Below are positions 44,365-52,684 of a DNA stretch of 64,000 nt, piece by piece. How positions within the stretch are numbered: position 1 is the first letter of the stretch; each line of letters opens with the position of its first letter. The stretch comes from an uncultured Coprococcus sp. Its GTDB lineage: Bacteria > Bacillota > Clostridia > Lachnospirales > Lachnospiraceae. The stretch is taken from positions 124,001 through 188,000 of the forward strand of contig CANQTC010000003.1 of assembly GCA_947626675.1 (NCBI GenBank), in the 5' to 3' direction. Under the pieces are notes generated by a model that searched no databases, was not told the DNA's origin, and saw nothing but the letters and a program-made list of their open reading frames with translations. The translations under genes and the position numbers were made by a program.

Positions 44365-45300
44365 ATGGAAGAGATAAACAGGCTGGAAGCCGAGATAAAA
44401 ACATTGACAGAAAAAAGAATTCGTTTGATAGAAGAAACAGCCGATGCTGATTTTTTGAAGGAATTTTCACCGATAGAGAAACTGGATGTAACGGAAGATA
44501 CCGTTGTCGTATATCAGGGGGTTCCGGGGGCGTACAGCCATCAGGCGATGCATGATTTTTTTGGTAAAGAGATTAAAAATATCAATGTTTCAAGATTTGA
44601 AGACGTTATCAATGCAGTAAGACAGCGGAAAGCTGATTATGGCGTACTTCCTATAGAAAATTCCTCGGCAGGATTTGTAAATGGAATTTATGATATGGTA
44701 GGAAACAGCAATCTCACAATTGTAGGTGAGGAGGAAGTAAGGGTTGCCCATGTGCTTCTTGGCGTTCCGGGTGCATCATATGAAGATATAAAAGATGTCT
44801 ATTCTCATCCGCAAGGACTTATGCAATGTAAGGATTTTTTGGAGAGGGCAGGCTTTCGCCAGCATAGTGTGGCAAATACTGCGGTTGGCGCTGTGTATGT
44901 AATAGAAAAGGGCGATGTGACAAAAGCAGCGATTGCAAGTGAACTGGCAGCAGAGATTTATGGACTTTCTGTTCTGAAAAAAAATATTGTTAATAATCAT
45001 AATAATACTACAAGATTTATTATATTAAGCAGAGATAAAATATATGTAAAAAATAGGAAAAATGTAAGTATTCGCTTTTCCTTACCGCATGAAAGTGGTA
45101 CACTTTATAATATATTAGGTCATATCAATCAGAATGGGATTAATATGACAAGTATTGAATCAAGGCCGCTGAAGGGTAAGAAGTGGGAGTATTCATTTTT
45201 TATAACGATGGACGGATGCCTTGAGGAGGCGAATACAATCAATGCACTAAAAGGGATATACAGGGATTCAACAGATTTCAGACTGATTGGAACGTATTAA
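44365..45300 (+). CDS. pheA: Prephenate dehydratase with a short N-terminal helix
   Basis: 311 aa. The catalytic domain runs from about residue 48 (VVYQGVPGAYSHQA) to NNTTRFIIL, followed by an ACT domain with the ESRPLKGKKWEYSFF Phe-binding motif. It converts prephenate to phenylpyruvate under Phe feedback. The first 35 residues are a single charged helix that resembles the first helix of chorismate mutase, but the rest of a mutase domain is missing, so mutase activity is unlikely. A TTG directly precedes the chosen ATG. Confidence 0.92.
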   Translation: MEEINRLEAEIKTLTEKRIRLIEETADADFLKEFSPIEKLDVTEDTVVVYQGVPGAYSHQAMHDFFGKEIKNINVSRFEDVINAVRQRKADYGVLPIENSSAGFVNGIYDMVGNSNLTIVGEEEVRVAHVLLGVPGASYEDIKDVYSHPQGLMQCKDFLERAGFRQHSVANTAVGAVYVIEKGDVTKAAIASELAAEIYGLSVLKKNIVNNHNNTTRFIILSRDKIYVKNRKNVSIRFSLPHESGTLYNILGHINQNGINMTSIESRPLKGKKWEYSFFITMDGCLEEANTINALKGIYRDSTDFRLIGTY

Positions 45301-45321
45301 AGTCAGAGAGGTGGTAATGCT

Positions 45322-46857
45322 ATGGCGGGGAAAACATTTGCAGCGATTGATGTGGGTTCAAACGAAATCTCAATGAAGATATATGAGATAACACCGAAAA
45401 AAGGTGCGAAAGCGTTAGATTATGTGAACCGTATTGTTGAGATTGGGAGTGAGACCTATAAAGATGGAAAGATAGGCGAAGATACGATTTATAAAGTATG
45501 CGATATTCTCAACAGATTAAAAAAGAAGATGAAAGAATATTGCGTTGAGGATTACAGGGCGTATGCTTCAAGTGCGGTAAGGGAAGCAGAAAATTCAGTG
45601 ATGGCGCTTGAACGGATTAAGATGAGTACAGGGATAGAAGTGACGGTGTTGAGCAATTCCGAACAGCGTTTTATGAATTATAAAGCATATGCGGCATCCG
45701 GAATCAATGAAGAAATAGGGAATAATAAGAATACCGCGCTGCTTGATATCGGTGCAGGAAGTCTTCAGATTTCTATATTTGATAAGACCAATCTTGTGCA
45801 GACGCAGAACCTTCCTATCGGTGCAGTCAGAATAAGGGATTATCTGAAACGGTTTGGCTCAGATACTGTTGCACTTGAAAATATTATGGGAGAATATGTT
45901 TCTAATTTTATTGAGGAATTCAGAAATCTGTTTATCAATGATAAAGACATAAAGAGTATTATTGCGATAGGAGATGGAATTACAAATCTGAAAAAAGCAG
46001 GACCGGAGCTTGATATTGCTGACCGGATATCAAGGGAACAATTTGCTGTTTTATATAAGAAAGTTGCAGATACCAATCCGGAGGAACTGGCGGAAAAATA
46101 TGGAATACCATATGAACGGGCGACACTGATGCTGCCTATGGCGATTATTTACCAGTCGTTTTTAGATAATTCGCGGGCTGAGGATATTGTAACGCCAAAT
46201 GTAAATTTTTGTGATGGAATTGTGGCAGATTATATGGATAAGCAGAAAACACTGCTGCTCAATAAAGATTTTGATCAGGATATACTGGCATCAGCAAACA
46301 GCATTGCAAAAAAATATAAAGTAAATAGAAAGCATACCCAGAATGTAGTTCAGAATGCCATTGATATATTTGATGCCTTAAAGCATATTCACGGACTGGG
46401 CAAGCGGGAACGACTGCAGCTTTATATAGCGGCGCTTCTTCATAGCTGTGGAAAATTTGTAAATATGAATGACAGTGCATTTATCTCTTATAATATTATT
46501 ATGTCAACGGAGATATTGGGGTTATCTCATAAAGAAAGAGAAGAGATTGCAAATATCGTAAGGTATAACATCTATTATCTGCCATCAGCCGATAAAGCAA
46601 AGGAAAAACTGAACAGCGCTGATTATATGAAGGTTGCCAAGCTGACATCTATACTCAGAATCGCTGATGTATTGGATAAGAGTCATAAGCAGAAGATAAA
46701 TAATATGAAATATAATATAAAGAATAATGTGTTTACAATGTCAGTAGATACTTTATCAGATATTACATTGGAGGCAGGCTTTTTTAAAGATAAGACGGAG
46801 TTGTTTATAAAAGTGTTCGGACTTACTCCGGTATTGAAGCAGAAAAGGGGGCTTTAA
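45322..46857 (+). CDS. ppx: Exopolyphosphatase / GppA-type phosphatase
   Basis: 511 aa. The N-terminal actin-like halves show AAIDVGSNEISMKIYE (phosphate loop 1) and ALLDIGAGSLQISIF (loop 2). The C-terminal 200 residues form an HD-like helical domain where the usual LLHDIG is LLHSCG, so its metal site looks lost. It degrades inorganic polyphosphate or pppGpp. It lies 2 bp ahead of ppk, a common pairing that balances synthesis and breakdown. AGAGGTGG precedes the ATG. Confidence 0.93.
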   Translation: MAGKTFAAIDVGSNEISMKIYEITPKKGAKALDYVNRIVEIGSETYKDGKIGEDTIYKVCDILNRLKKKMKEYCVEDYRAYASSAVREAENSVMALERIKMSTGIEVTVLSNSEQRFMNYKAYAASGINEEIGNNKNTALLDIGAGSLQISIFDKTNLVQTQNLPIGAVRIRDYLKRFGSDTVALENIMGEYVSNFIEEFRNLFINDKDIKSIIAIGDGITNLKKAGPELDIADRISREQFAVLYKKVADTNPEELAEKYGIPYERATLMLPMAIIYQSFLDNSRAEDIVTPNVNFCDGIVADYMDKQKTLLLNKDFDQDILASANSIAKKYKVNRKHTQNVVQNAIDIFDALKHIHGLGKRERLQLYIAALLHSCGKFVNMNDSAFISYNIIMSTEILGLSHKEREEIANIVRYNIYYLPSADKAKEKLNSADYMKVAKLTSILRIADVLDKSHKQKINNMKYNIKNNVFTMSVDTLSDITLEAGFFKDKTELFIKVFGLTPVLKQKRGL

Positions 46858-46859
46858 TC

Positions 46860-48974
46860 ATGGCAGAGAATAAAGAAAAAATGTTTTATAATAGGGAACT
46901 TAGCTGGCTTGAGTTTGATAAAAGATGTCTGGGAGAGGCAAAAGATAAGACAATACCTTTATTTGAGAGAATAAAGTTCTTAAGTATTACAGCGTCGAAT
47001 CTTGATGAATTTTTTATGGTAAGAATTGCGTCGCTTACAGATATGGTTCATGCGGGATATACGAAAAAAGATATATCGGGTATGACCGCAAATGAGCAGC
47101 TTCAGGCGTTGATAGTAAGCACGAAAGAATTTATGAAAAATCAGTATCATACATATAACAGATCGCTGCTTCCGCTTCTTGAGGCAAACGGACTAAAAAT
47201 CGTAAGACATTATGAAGAACTTAGCGAAGAGCAGGCAAAATATGTAGATAAGGTATTTGAAAAGGATATTTATCCTGTTCTCACACCGATGGCAGTTGAT
47301 TCGTCAAGGCCATTTCCGCTTGTAAGAAATAAGTCTCTTAATATTGGTGCGCTTATATACGATGAGAAAAAGGATGTAACAGATATTGCGACAGTACAGG
47401 TGCCATCTGTACTTCCGAGAATCATAAGGCTTCCATCTGAAGAAGAGGGGGTAACAGATATTATTCTTCTGGAGGAAGTTATAGAAAAAAATCTTGATAA
47501 ATTATTCCTGAATTATGAGATTATATGCGCCCATCCGTATCGTATTATGCGAAATGCTGATTTTTCAATAGATGAGGAGGAAACAGCCGATTTATTGAAA
47601 GAAATAGAAAAACAACTGAAACAGAGACAATGGGGCGAGGTAATCCGTCTTGAAGTTGAAGATGGAATGGATAAGAAGCTGCTTAAAGAATTGAAAAAAC
47701 ATCTGGGTGTAGAGGATGAGGTCATCTATAAGATTAATGGTCCGCTTGATTTAACCTTCCTTATGAAAGTAAATGGCATGACAGGATTTGAACATCTGAA
47801 ATATCCGAAGCATGTTCCATGCCCTGTTCCTGAAATGGGAGACTATAGTAATATATTTGAACAGATTAAAGCACGCGATATATTACTGTTTCATCCATAT
47901 TATGAATTTACGCCGGTTATTGAATTTATCAGACAGGCGGCTGCTGATTCCGATGTGCTTGCCATTAAACAGACGCTTTATCGTGTGAGTGGTAATTCAC
48001 CGATTATTGCGGCGCTTGCACAGGCGGCAGAAAATGGCAAACAGGTAACTGTTCTTGTGGAGCTTAAGGCAAGATTTGACGAGGAGAATAACATTGCATG
48101 GGCAAAGAAGCTTGAGCAGGCCGGATGTCATGTAATATATGGACTTGTAGGACTGAAGACGCATTCAAAGATTGCACTTGTCGTAAGAAGAGAAGAAGAT
48201 GGGATAAGGCGATATGTGCATCTTGGCACAGGTAATTATAACGACCAGACAGCGAAGCTTTATACAGATATGGGACTTCTTACATGCAGTGATGCGATAG
48301 GAGAAGATGCTACAGCGGTATTCAATATGTTGTCAGGATATTCAGAGCCTAAGAAATGGAATAAGCTTGCTGTTGCGCCGATATGGCTTAAAAATAAATT
48401 TCTTATGCTTATCAACAGAGAAGCGGAAAATGCAAAGCAGGGAAAGAAGGCAAGAATTGTTGCAAAGATGAATTCCCTCTGTGACCCAAAGATTATGAAT
48501 GCGCTTTATGACGCAGGCAAAGCCGGAGTTCAGATTGAACTGATTGTAAGAGGAATCTGCTGTATAAAAGCGGGTGTTCCAGGACTGAGTGAGAATATAG
48601 CAGTACGGTCAATCGTAGGAAACTTCCTTGAACATTCGAGAATATTTTATTTTTATAATGATGGTTTTGAGGATATCTACATGGGAAGTGCAGACTGGAT
48701 GCCTAGAAATCTGGATAAAAGAGTTGAGATAACCTTTCCGGTAGAAGCGCCGGAGTTAAAGGAGCAGGTGAAGGAAATATTAAAGGTGCAGTTATCCGAT
48801 ACACTGAAGGCTCATATTATGCAGCCTGACGGAAGTTATATCAAGCAGGATTTAAGAGGAAAGGAAAGACTGGACTCCCAGATGTATTTTGCAGAAAAAG
48901 CAAAAAGGTCGGTGAAACAGCCGGATACAGCGACAGACAGCAGGGTGTTTATTCCGGTAGAGGGAAAAGAATAA
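46860..48974 (+). CDS. ppk1: Polyphosphate kinase 1
   Basis: 704 aa, the full four-domain length. The opening YNRELSWLEFDKR is the PPK1 N-domain signature. His435 in GLKTHSKIALV is the autophosphorylated residue, with the second active-site His in LEHSRIFYFYNDG. It reversibly makes polyphosphate from ATP at the inner membrane. Coupled to ppx (2-bp gap). The next promoter begins 8 bp after its stop, so the run ends here. Confidence 0.96.
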   Translation: MAENKEKMFYNRELSWLEFDKRCLGEAKDKTIPLFERIKFLSITASNLDEFFMVRIASLTDMVHAGYTKKDISGMTANEQLQALIVSTKEFMKNQYHTYNRSLLPLLEANGLKIVRHYEELSEEQAKYVDKVFEKDIYPVLTPMAVDSSRPFPLVRNKSLNIGALIYDEKKDVTDIATVQVPSVLPRIIRLPSEEEGVTDIILLEEVIEKNLDKLFLNYEIICAHPYRIMRNADFSIDEEETADLLKEIEKQLKQRQWGEVIRLEVEDGMDKKLLKELKKHLGVEDEVIYKINGPLDLTFLMKVNGMTGFEHLKYPKHVPCPVPEMGDYSNIFEQIKARDILLFHPYYEFTPVIEFIRQAAADSDVLAIKQTLYRVSGNSPIIAALAQAAENGKQVTVLVELKARFDEENNIAWAKKLEQAGCHVIYGLVGLKTHSKIALVVRREEDGIRRYVHLGTGNYNDQTAKLYTDMGLLTCSDAIGEDATAVFNMLSGYSEPKKWNKLAVAPIWLKNKFLMLINREAENAKQGKKARIVAKMNSLCDPKIMNALYDAGKAGVQIELIVRGICCIKAGVPGLSENIAVRSIVGNFLEHSRIFYFYNDGFEDIYMGSADWMPRNLDKRVEITFPVEAPELKEQVKEILKVQLSDTLKAHIMQPDGSYIKQDLRGKERLDSQMYFAEKAKRSVKQPDTATDSRVFIPVEGKE

Positions 48975-48981
48975 AAAAATG

Positions 48982-49010
48982 TTGACAATTACGAAATGAC
49001 ATGGTATCAT
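48982..49010 (+). promoter_or_regulatory. Promoter of the infC-rpmI-rplT operon
   Basis: Perfect TTGACA (48982-48987), 17 bp, TATCAT (49005-49010), with a start near 49017. Confidence 0.85.
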
Positions 49011-49016
49011 ATAAAA

Positions 49017-49164
49017 GCTGTTTGGAGATAGCAGATAATAAAGCAGAGTATCCACTCTCACCTTAGCACAGATAAAGTGACTCGGGTTTATAGCTAAGCA
49101 ATATGGATGAAATAATCAGAAGGCTTATATATAAAAGTGGATGGCTTATGCTGTCCGCTTTTTT
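49017..49164 (+). promoter_or_regulatory. L20-type autoregulatory leader with attenuator
   Basis: About 190 nt of leader precede infC. CTTAGC and GCTAAG (near 49065 and 49091) close a helix containing ATAAA/TTTAT around GTGACTCGGG. GAGTATCCACTC forms a small hairpin upstream. The leader ends in a terminator: a 13-bp stem with G.U pairs (49133-49145 with 49150-49162) and six Ts. In Bacillus, L20 binding to such a leader stops the operon; I infer the same here from position and layout. Confidence 0.75.
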
Positions 49165-49208
49165 CATGTGTAAAAGATGTTATATTTATTTAATGGAGGT
49201 AGAGAGTC

Positions 49209-49715
49209 ATTAGCGAATTAATGATTAACGAACAAATCAGGGACAAAGAGGTACGTTTAATAGGCGAGGACGGTCAGGTGATAGGCGTTATGTCCTCAAA
49301 GGAAGCTTTAAAGCTTGCAAAAGAAGCCGAGCTTGATTTAGTCAAGATTGCTCCACAGGCAAAACCACCTGTATGCAAGATTATTGATTATGGTAAGTAC
49401 CGTTATGAGATGGCGCGTAAAGAAAAAGAAGCCAAGAAAAAACAGAAAACAATGGAGATTAAAGAAGTCAGACTTTCTCCAAATATTGACACTAATGACC
49501 TTAATACAAAGGTAAACCAGGCAAGAAAATTCCTGAGTCATGGAGACAAGGTTAAAGTTACGCTTCGCTTCAGGGGAAGAGAACTGGCTCATGTTGAACA
49601 GACAAAGGGAATTCTTGATGAATTTACTGAAAAACTTTCAGATATAGCAGTAGTTGATAAGCCTGCAAAATTTGAAGGAAGAAGCATGATAATGTTTTTA
49701 ACACAAAAGCGTTAA
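49209..49715 (+). CDS. infC: Translation initiation factor IF-3, ATT start codon
   Basis: 168 aa. Prevents premature subunit joining and checks the start codon. Domain signatures: LMINEQIRDKEVRLIG at the N-terminus, the Lys-rich linker KEKEAKKKQK, and KEVRLSPNID then KVKVTLRFRGRE. The first ATG in frame is 49221, but GGAGGT (49195-49200) is 20 nt from it. The in-frame ATT at 49209 is 8 nt away and gives ISELMINEQ, matching the ATT-initiated infC of Bacillus. A rare start lets IF-3 control its own synthesis. Confidence 0.95.
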   Translation: MSELMINEQIRDKEVRLIGEDGQVIGVMSSKEALKLAKEAELDLVKIAPQAKPPVCKIIDYGKYRYEMARKEKEAKKKQKTMEIKEVRLSPNIDTNDLNTKVNQARKFLSHGDKVKVTLRFRGRELAHVEQTKGILDEFTEKLSDIAVVDKPAKFEGRSMIMFLTQKR

Positions 49716-49753
49716 GTTAGGATATAAGCATATATTTAAGGAGGAAATAAAAA

Positions 49754-49951
49754 ATGGCTAAATTAAAGACAAAAAGAGCAGCAGCTAAGCGTTTTAAAAA
49801 GACTGCGAATGGCGGTTTAAAGAGAGCAAAAGCTTATAAGAGTCATATTTTAACAAAAAAGACAACTAAGAGAAAGAGAAATCTTAGAAAAGCTACGATG
49901 ACAGATGCAACAAACGAGAAGGTAATGAAGAAGATATTACCTTATATCTAA
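49754..49951 (+). CDS. rpmI: 50S ribosomal protein L35
   Basis: 65 aa, highly basic, with the family core [13 protein letters not shown] and the SHILTKK segment. AAGGAGG precedes the ATG. Second gene of the infC operon. Confidence 0.97.
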   Translation: MAKLKTKRAAAKRFKKTANGGLKRAKAYKSHILTKKTTKRKRNLRKATMTDATNEKVMKKILPYI

Positions 49952-49974
49952 TATATGTAGGAGGATAAAGACGA

Positions 49975-50331
49975 ATGGCAAGAGTTAAAGGCGGAATGAA
50001 CGCAAAGCAGAAGCATAATAAAGTATTAAAACTTGCAAAGGGTTACAGAGGAGCCAGAAGCAAGCAGTATAGAGTGGCAAAGCAGTCAGTTATGAGAGCG
50101 CTTACAAGCTCATATGCTGGCAGAAAGCAGAGAAAGAGACAGTTCAGACAGTTATGGATTGCCCGTATCAACGCAGCAGCAAGAATGAATGATATTTCAT
50201 ACAGCAAATTAATGCATGGTCTTAAACTTGCAGGTGTTGATATCAACAGAAAGATGCTTTCAGAGATGGCTATCAGCGATGCAGAAGGCTTCAAGAAGCT
50301 GGTAGATGTTGCAAAGGCAAAGCTTGCATAA
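49975..50331 (+). CDS. rplT: 50S ribosomal protein L20
   Basis: 118 aa, basic, with [18 protein letters not shown] and [19 protein letters not shown]20 is an early 23S rRNA assembly protein and the expected repressor of this operon through the leader. AGGAGG precedes the ATG. Confidence 0.97.
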   Translation: MARVKGGMNAKQKHNKVLKLAKGYRGARSKQYRVAKQSVMRALTSSYAGRKQRKRQFRQLWIARINAAARMNDISYSKLMHGLKLAGVDINRKMLSEMAISDAEGFKKLVDVAKAKLA

Positions 50332-50345
50332 ATAAATATACAGTG

Positions 50346-50380
50346 AAAAAAATTGTCGTACGATGTGCGGCAATTTTTTT
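50346..50380 (+). terminator. Terminator of the infC operon
   Basis: A 13-bp stem (50346-50358 with 50368-50380, one G.U) that ends in seven Ts. Confidence 0.9.
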
Positions 50381-50412
50381 GTTTCCCCATTTCCAACCCC
50401 CCACAGATATGG

Positions 50413-50418
50413 TATAAT
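50413..50418 (+). promoter_or_regulatory. Extended -10 box abutting the repeat array
   Basis: TGG TATAAT (hexamer 50413-50418). The predicted start near 50425 falls on the first base pairs of hairpin 1, the same arrangement as at 19566. Confidence 0.6.
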
Positions 50419-50710
50419 GTGAACACTTAACGAGTGCGAGCCTCGGCGAAGCGCGAGTTTAGTGAGAACTTATACCTGTGACCTTAGCGAGTACGAAGTA
50501 TGAGCTTAGTTCACATGGTGAAATGTGAACACTTAACGAGTGCGAGCCTCGGCGAAGCGCGAGTTTAGTGAGAACTTATACCTGTGACCTTAGCGAGTAC
50601 GAAGTATGAGCTTAGTTCACATGGTGAAATGTGAACACTTAACGAGTGCAAGCCTCGGCGAAGCGCGAGTTTAGTGAGAACTTATACCTGTGACCTTAGC
50701 GAATACGAAG
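50416..50710 (+). repeat. Structured twin-hairpin tandem repeat, locus B (106-bp unit, about 2.8 copies)
   Basis: Units start at 50416, 50522 and 50628. The third stops inside hairpin 2, about 15 bp before the next gene's ribosome site. Compared with locus A the unit has 10 more bases in the hairpin 1 tip (an added GCC/GGC stem, again flanked by GA). Three base pairs differ from locus A by compensatory change on both strands of the stem. Units 1 and 2 are identical. The array fills the leader of the epimerase gene; nothing else is visible in this 415-bp gap except the rplT terminator. Confidence 0.88.
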
Positions 50711-50746
50711 GAGCAGCATTTATTATAATAGAGGAGAAAGAGGATT

Positions 50747-51625
50747 ATGCAGAAAATAAAATTAGAAAATCAGAAAATAGAGGTCGTTATCAATCGTTTT
50801 GGTGCAGAACTTTCCAGTATCTTCAATAAAGATACAAAAACAGAGTATGTATGGAATGCTGATGAGAAATACTGGAAGCGCCATGCTCCTGTTTTATTCC
50901 CGATAGTGGGAAGTCTGAAAAATAAAGAATACATATATGATGGCAGCAAATATCCTATGGGACAGCATGGATTTGCAAGAGATATGGAATTTGAAGTTAT
51001 ATCTGCGGATGAGAGCGAAGCCTGGTTTGGTCTGAAATATAATGAAGAAACATTAAAAAAATATCCTTTTCAATTTTATCTCCAGATTGGATACAAGCTG
51101 GTAAATAATGAACTGAAAGTTACATGGAAAGTTGTGAATGAAGACGATAAAAAGATGTATTTTTCGATTGGCGGTCATCCTGCCTTTTTGTGTCCGATTG
51201 CTTCTTGCGGAAAACAGAGCGATTATAGTATAAAGTTTGATACAAAAAATAATCTGAAATATTCGCTTCTTAGTGCTGACGGACTTGTTGAAAAGGAAAA
51301 TCTTGTACTTGAAAATCATGACGGATATGTAAAGGTTACAGACAATATGTTTGATAATGATGCACTTATTATTGAGGGAAATCAGGCCCATCAGGTAAGT
51401 CTTGTAAAGCCGGATGGAAAAGAATATCTTACGGTAACATTTGATGCACCTTTATTTGGTTTATGGTCTCCTGCAAAGAAGAACGCACCATTTATATGTA
51501 TTGAACCGTGGTATGGAAGATGTGATAAAGAGACGTTTGCAGGTACTCTTGAAGAAAGAGAATATGGCAATGTGCTTATGCCGAATGAAGTATTTGAAAA
51601 AAGTTATACAATAAAGGCCGAATAG
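50747..51625 (+). CDS. Aldose 1-epimerase family protein (LacX/GalM-like)
   Basis: 292 aa beta-sandwich protein. It has GAELSSIFNKDTKTEYVWN, the catalytic-region histidines in GQHGFARDMEF and SIGGHPAFLCP, and CIEPWYGRCD near the end. This matches the LacX-like branch of the aldose-1-epimerases, which interconvert sugar anomers. GGAGAAAGAGG precedes the ATG. It lies directly behind the structured repeat array. Confidence 0.9.
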   Translation: MQKIKLENQKIEVVINRFGAELSSIFNKDTKTEYVWNADEKYWKRHAPVLFPIVGSLKNKEYIYDGSKYPMGQHGFARDMEFEVISADESEAWFGLKYNEETLKKYPFQFYLQIGYKLVNNELKVTWKVVNEDDKKMYFSIGGHPAFLCPIASCGKQSDYSIKFDTKNNLKYSLLSADGLVEKENLVLENHDGYVKVTDNMFDNDALIIEGNQAHQVSLVKPDGKEYLTVTFDAPLFGLWSPAKKNAPFICIEPWYGRCDKETFAGTLEEREYGNVLMPNEVFEKSYTIKAE

Positions 51626-51640
51626 GCGAGGGGGGATAGC

Positions 51641-51946
51641 ATGTTTGTAGAAAAAATTACAAAAGACCAGATGAAGATGTTTTTGGAAACATTTGCGTGC
51701 TGCAGTGAACAGAAAAACCTCGTTATGCATCTGAATTATGCAGGAAAAGAACCTTATCTTGACGTTACAAGAATAAGCAATGGTATGTTCTATACGGATT
51801 CATATTATGATTTCGACAGTACATACTGCAGCAATTTATGGAATAAATTTTTGTATACACAGTTTACGCATGAATATTACAGTGCGTATAAAGCTTTCCT
51901 GATGAAAGGCGTGGAGCAGAAACTGACCAATATGGTAAAGATATAA
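51641..51946 (+). CDS. Hypothetical 101-aa protein
   Basis: No recognised family. Soluble, rich in Tyr, Phe, Lys and Met, with three cysteines (two adjacent near residue 20). A GAGGGGGG site precedes the ATG at proper spacing, and it starts 15 bp after the epimerase stop, so it is probably real and co-transcribed. Confidence 0.6.
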   Translation: MFVEKITKDQMKMFLETFACCSEQKNLVMHLNYAGKEPYLDVTRISNGMFYTDSYYDFDSTYCSNLWNKFLYTQFTHEYYSAYKAFLMKGVEQKLTNMVKI

Positions 51947-52061
51947 CTTGATTTTAATAGTAGTTGGCCGGCAGGTATGAATCTATATTAGTAAAAAATA
52001 ACCAGTATTCATACCTGACGGCGGGATAAAAGCGGGGATTAAAAAAAGTTGTAAAAAAGTG

Positions 52062-52090
52062 TTGACAAATGATTTGTTTGGTAGTAAGAT
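52062..52090 (+). promoter_or_regulatory. Promoter of tRNA-Leu
   Basis: Perfect TTGACA (52062-52067), 17 bp, TAAGAT (52085-52090), about 40 bp before the tRNA. Confidence 0.85.
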
Positions 52091-52130
52091 ATATCTTGCG
52101 TTGGCGAGATGCTAACAAACAGAATAGCAT

Positions 52131-52214
52131 GCGGGAGTGCTGGAATTGGCAGACAGGCTAGACTAAGGATCTAGTGCTGGAAACGGCGTGTGGGTTCAAG
52201 TCCCATCTCCCGCA
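52131..52214 (+). tRNA. tRNA-Leu (anticodon AAG)
   Basis: 84 nt class II tRNA. Acceptor GCGGGAG/CTCCCGC with discriminator A; D-stem CTG/CAG; anticodon stem CTAGA/TCTAG with loop CTAAGGA giving anticodon AAG (T33, G37); long variable arm; T-arm GTGGG/CCCAT around TTCAAGT. The 3' CCA is not encoded. A34 is expected to be deaminated to inosine to read several CUN codons. Confidence 0.95.
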
Positions 52215-52230
52215 TTGAAATTAAAACGTG

Positions 52231-52268
52231 GGAAACCTTGATTTTACATAGGTTTCCTATTTTTTTTC
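52231..52268 (+). terminator. Terminator of tRNA-Leu
   Basis: GGAAACCT (52231-52238) pairs with AGGTTTCC (52250-52257), followed by TATTTTTTTT. Confidence 0.85.
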
Positions 52269-52299
52269 TGTCAGAATAAAGGAATGTTATAATCAAATT

Positions 52300-52441
52300 A
52301 CCAATATTATTGTTCATGATAGCGGGGGATTGTTTCGGGATAATGTAATGCTTTGCAGGTGGATGATATGTGTTTTTGTAAAAAACAGCGAATACAAGGT
52401 GCATGGTCTTTTTATCAGATGATAAGACCTTGTACCTTTTT
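52300..52441 (+). ncRNA. Candidate small RNA, about 142 nt
   Basis: An extended -10 TGT TATAAT (hexamer 52288-52293) with a weak -35 predicts a start near 52300. A strong terminator ends at 52441: a 14-nt arm (52396-52409) pairs with 52423-52436 at 13 positions, an inner TATC/GATA helix, and six Ts. No convincing ORF or ribosome site lies between, and the tRNA upstream has its own terminator. It is either an independent small RNA or an attenuated leader of the exporter genes starting at 52685. Confidence 0.5.
52396..52441 (+). terminator. Orphan intrinsic terminator
   Basis: The stem 52396-52409 / 52423-52436 with a T-run at 52436-52441. No upstream coding gene needs it. Confidence 0.8.
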
Positions 52442-52553
52442 TGCTTTAAGGATTAAGAAACATCTCTTAAAATTCCTTAATGTGGGCGATAAGGCTAGAC
52501 ATAAAACGGAATTAAGTTTAAAATTGCATAGAGTAGAAGGAGAGGCTAACTGT

Positions 52554-52620
52554 AGTATACTTGTTGTTTGGAGTATACAGTATTTTGTTATGATGCATTT
52601 TTGATGCATACGGTATATAC
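52554..52620 (+). promoter_or_regulatory. Cluster of short repeats ahead of the exporter operon (candidate operators)
   Basis: AGTATAC occurs at 52554 and 52572 (18 bp apart) and a related GTATATAC at 52613; TGATGCAT occurs at 52591 and 52602 (11 bp apart, one helical turn). Each contains a palindromic core. They lie 65-130 bp before the first exporter gene, so a regulator binding here is plausible. The rest of 52442-52684 shows nothing I recognise, and I could not define a promoter with confidence. Confidence 0.4.
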
Positions 52621-52684
52621 AATGCAGATATCAGATGCTATAGTTTGTAATTACTTAAAATACAGCTATTTTAAGGAGGATGTA

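Noticed and set aside
52353..52604. 83-aa open frame upstream of the exporter genes
   Set aside because: It runs straight through the strong terminator at 52396-52441, has no ribosome site and an unlikely composition.
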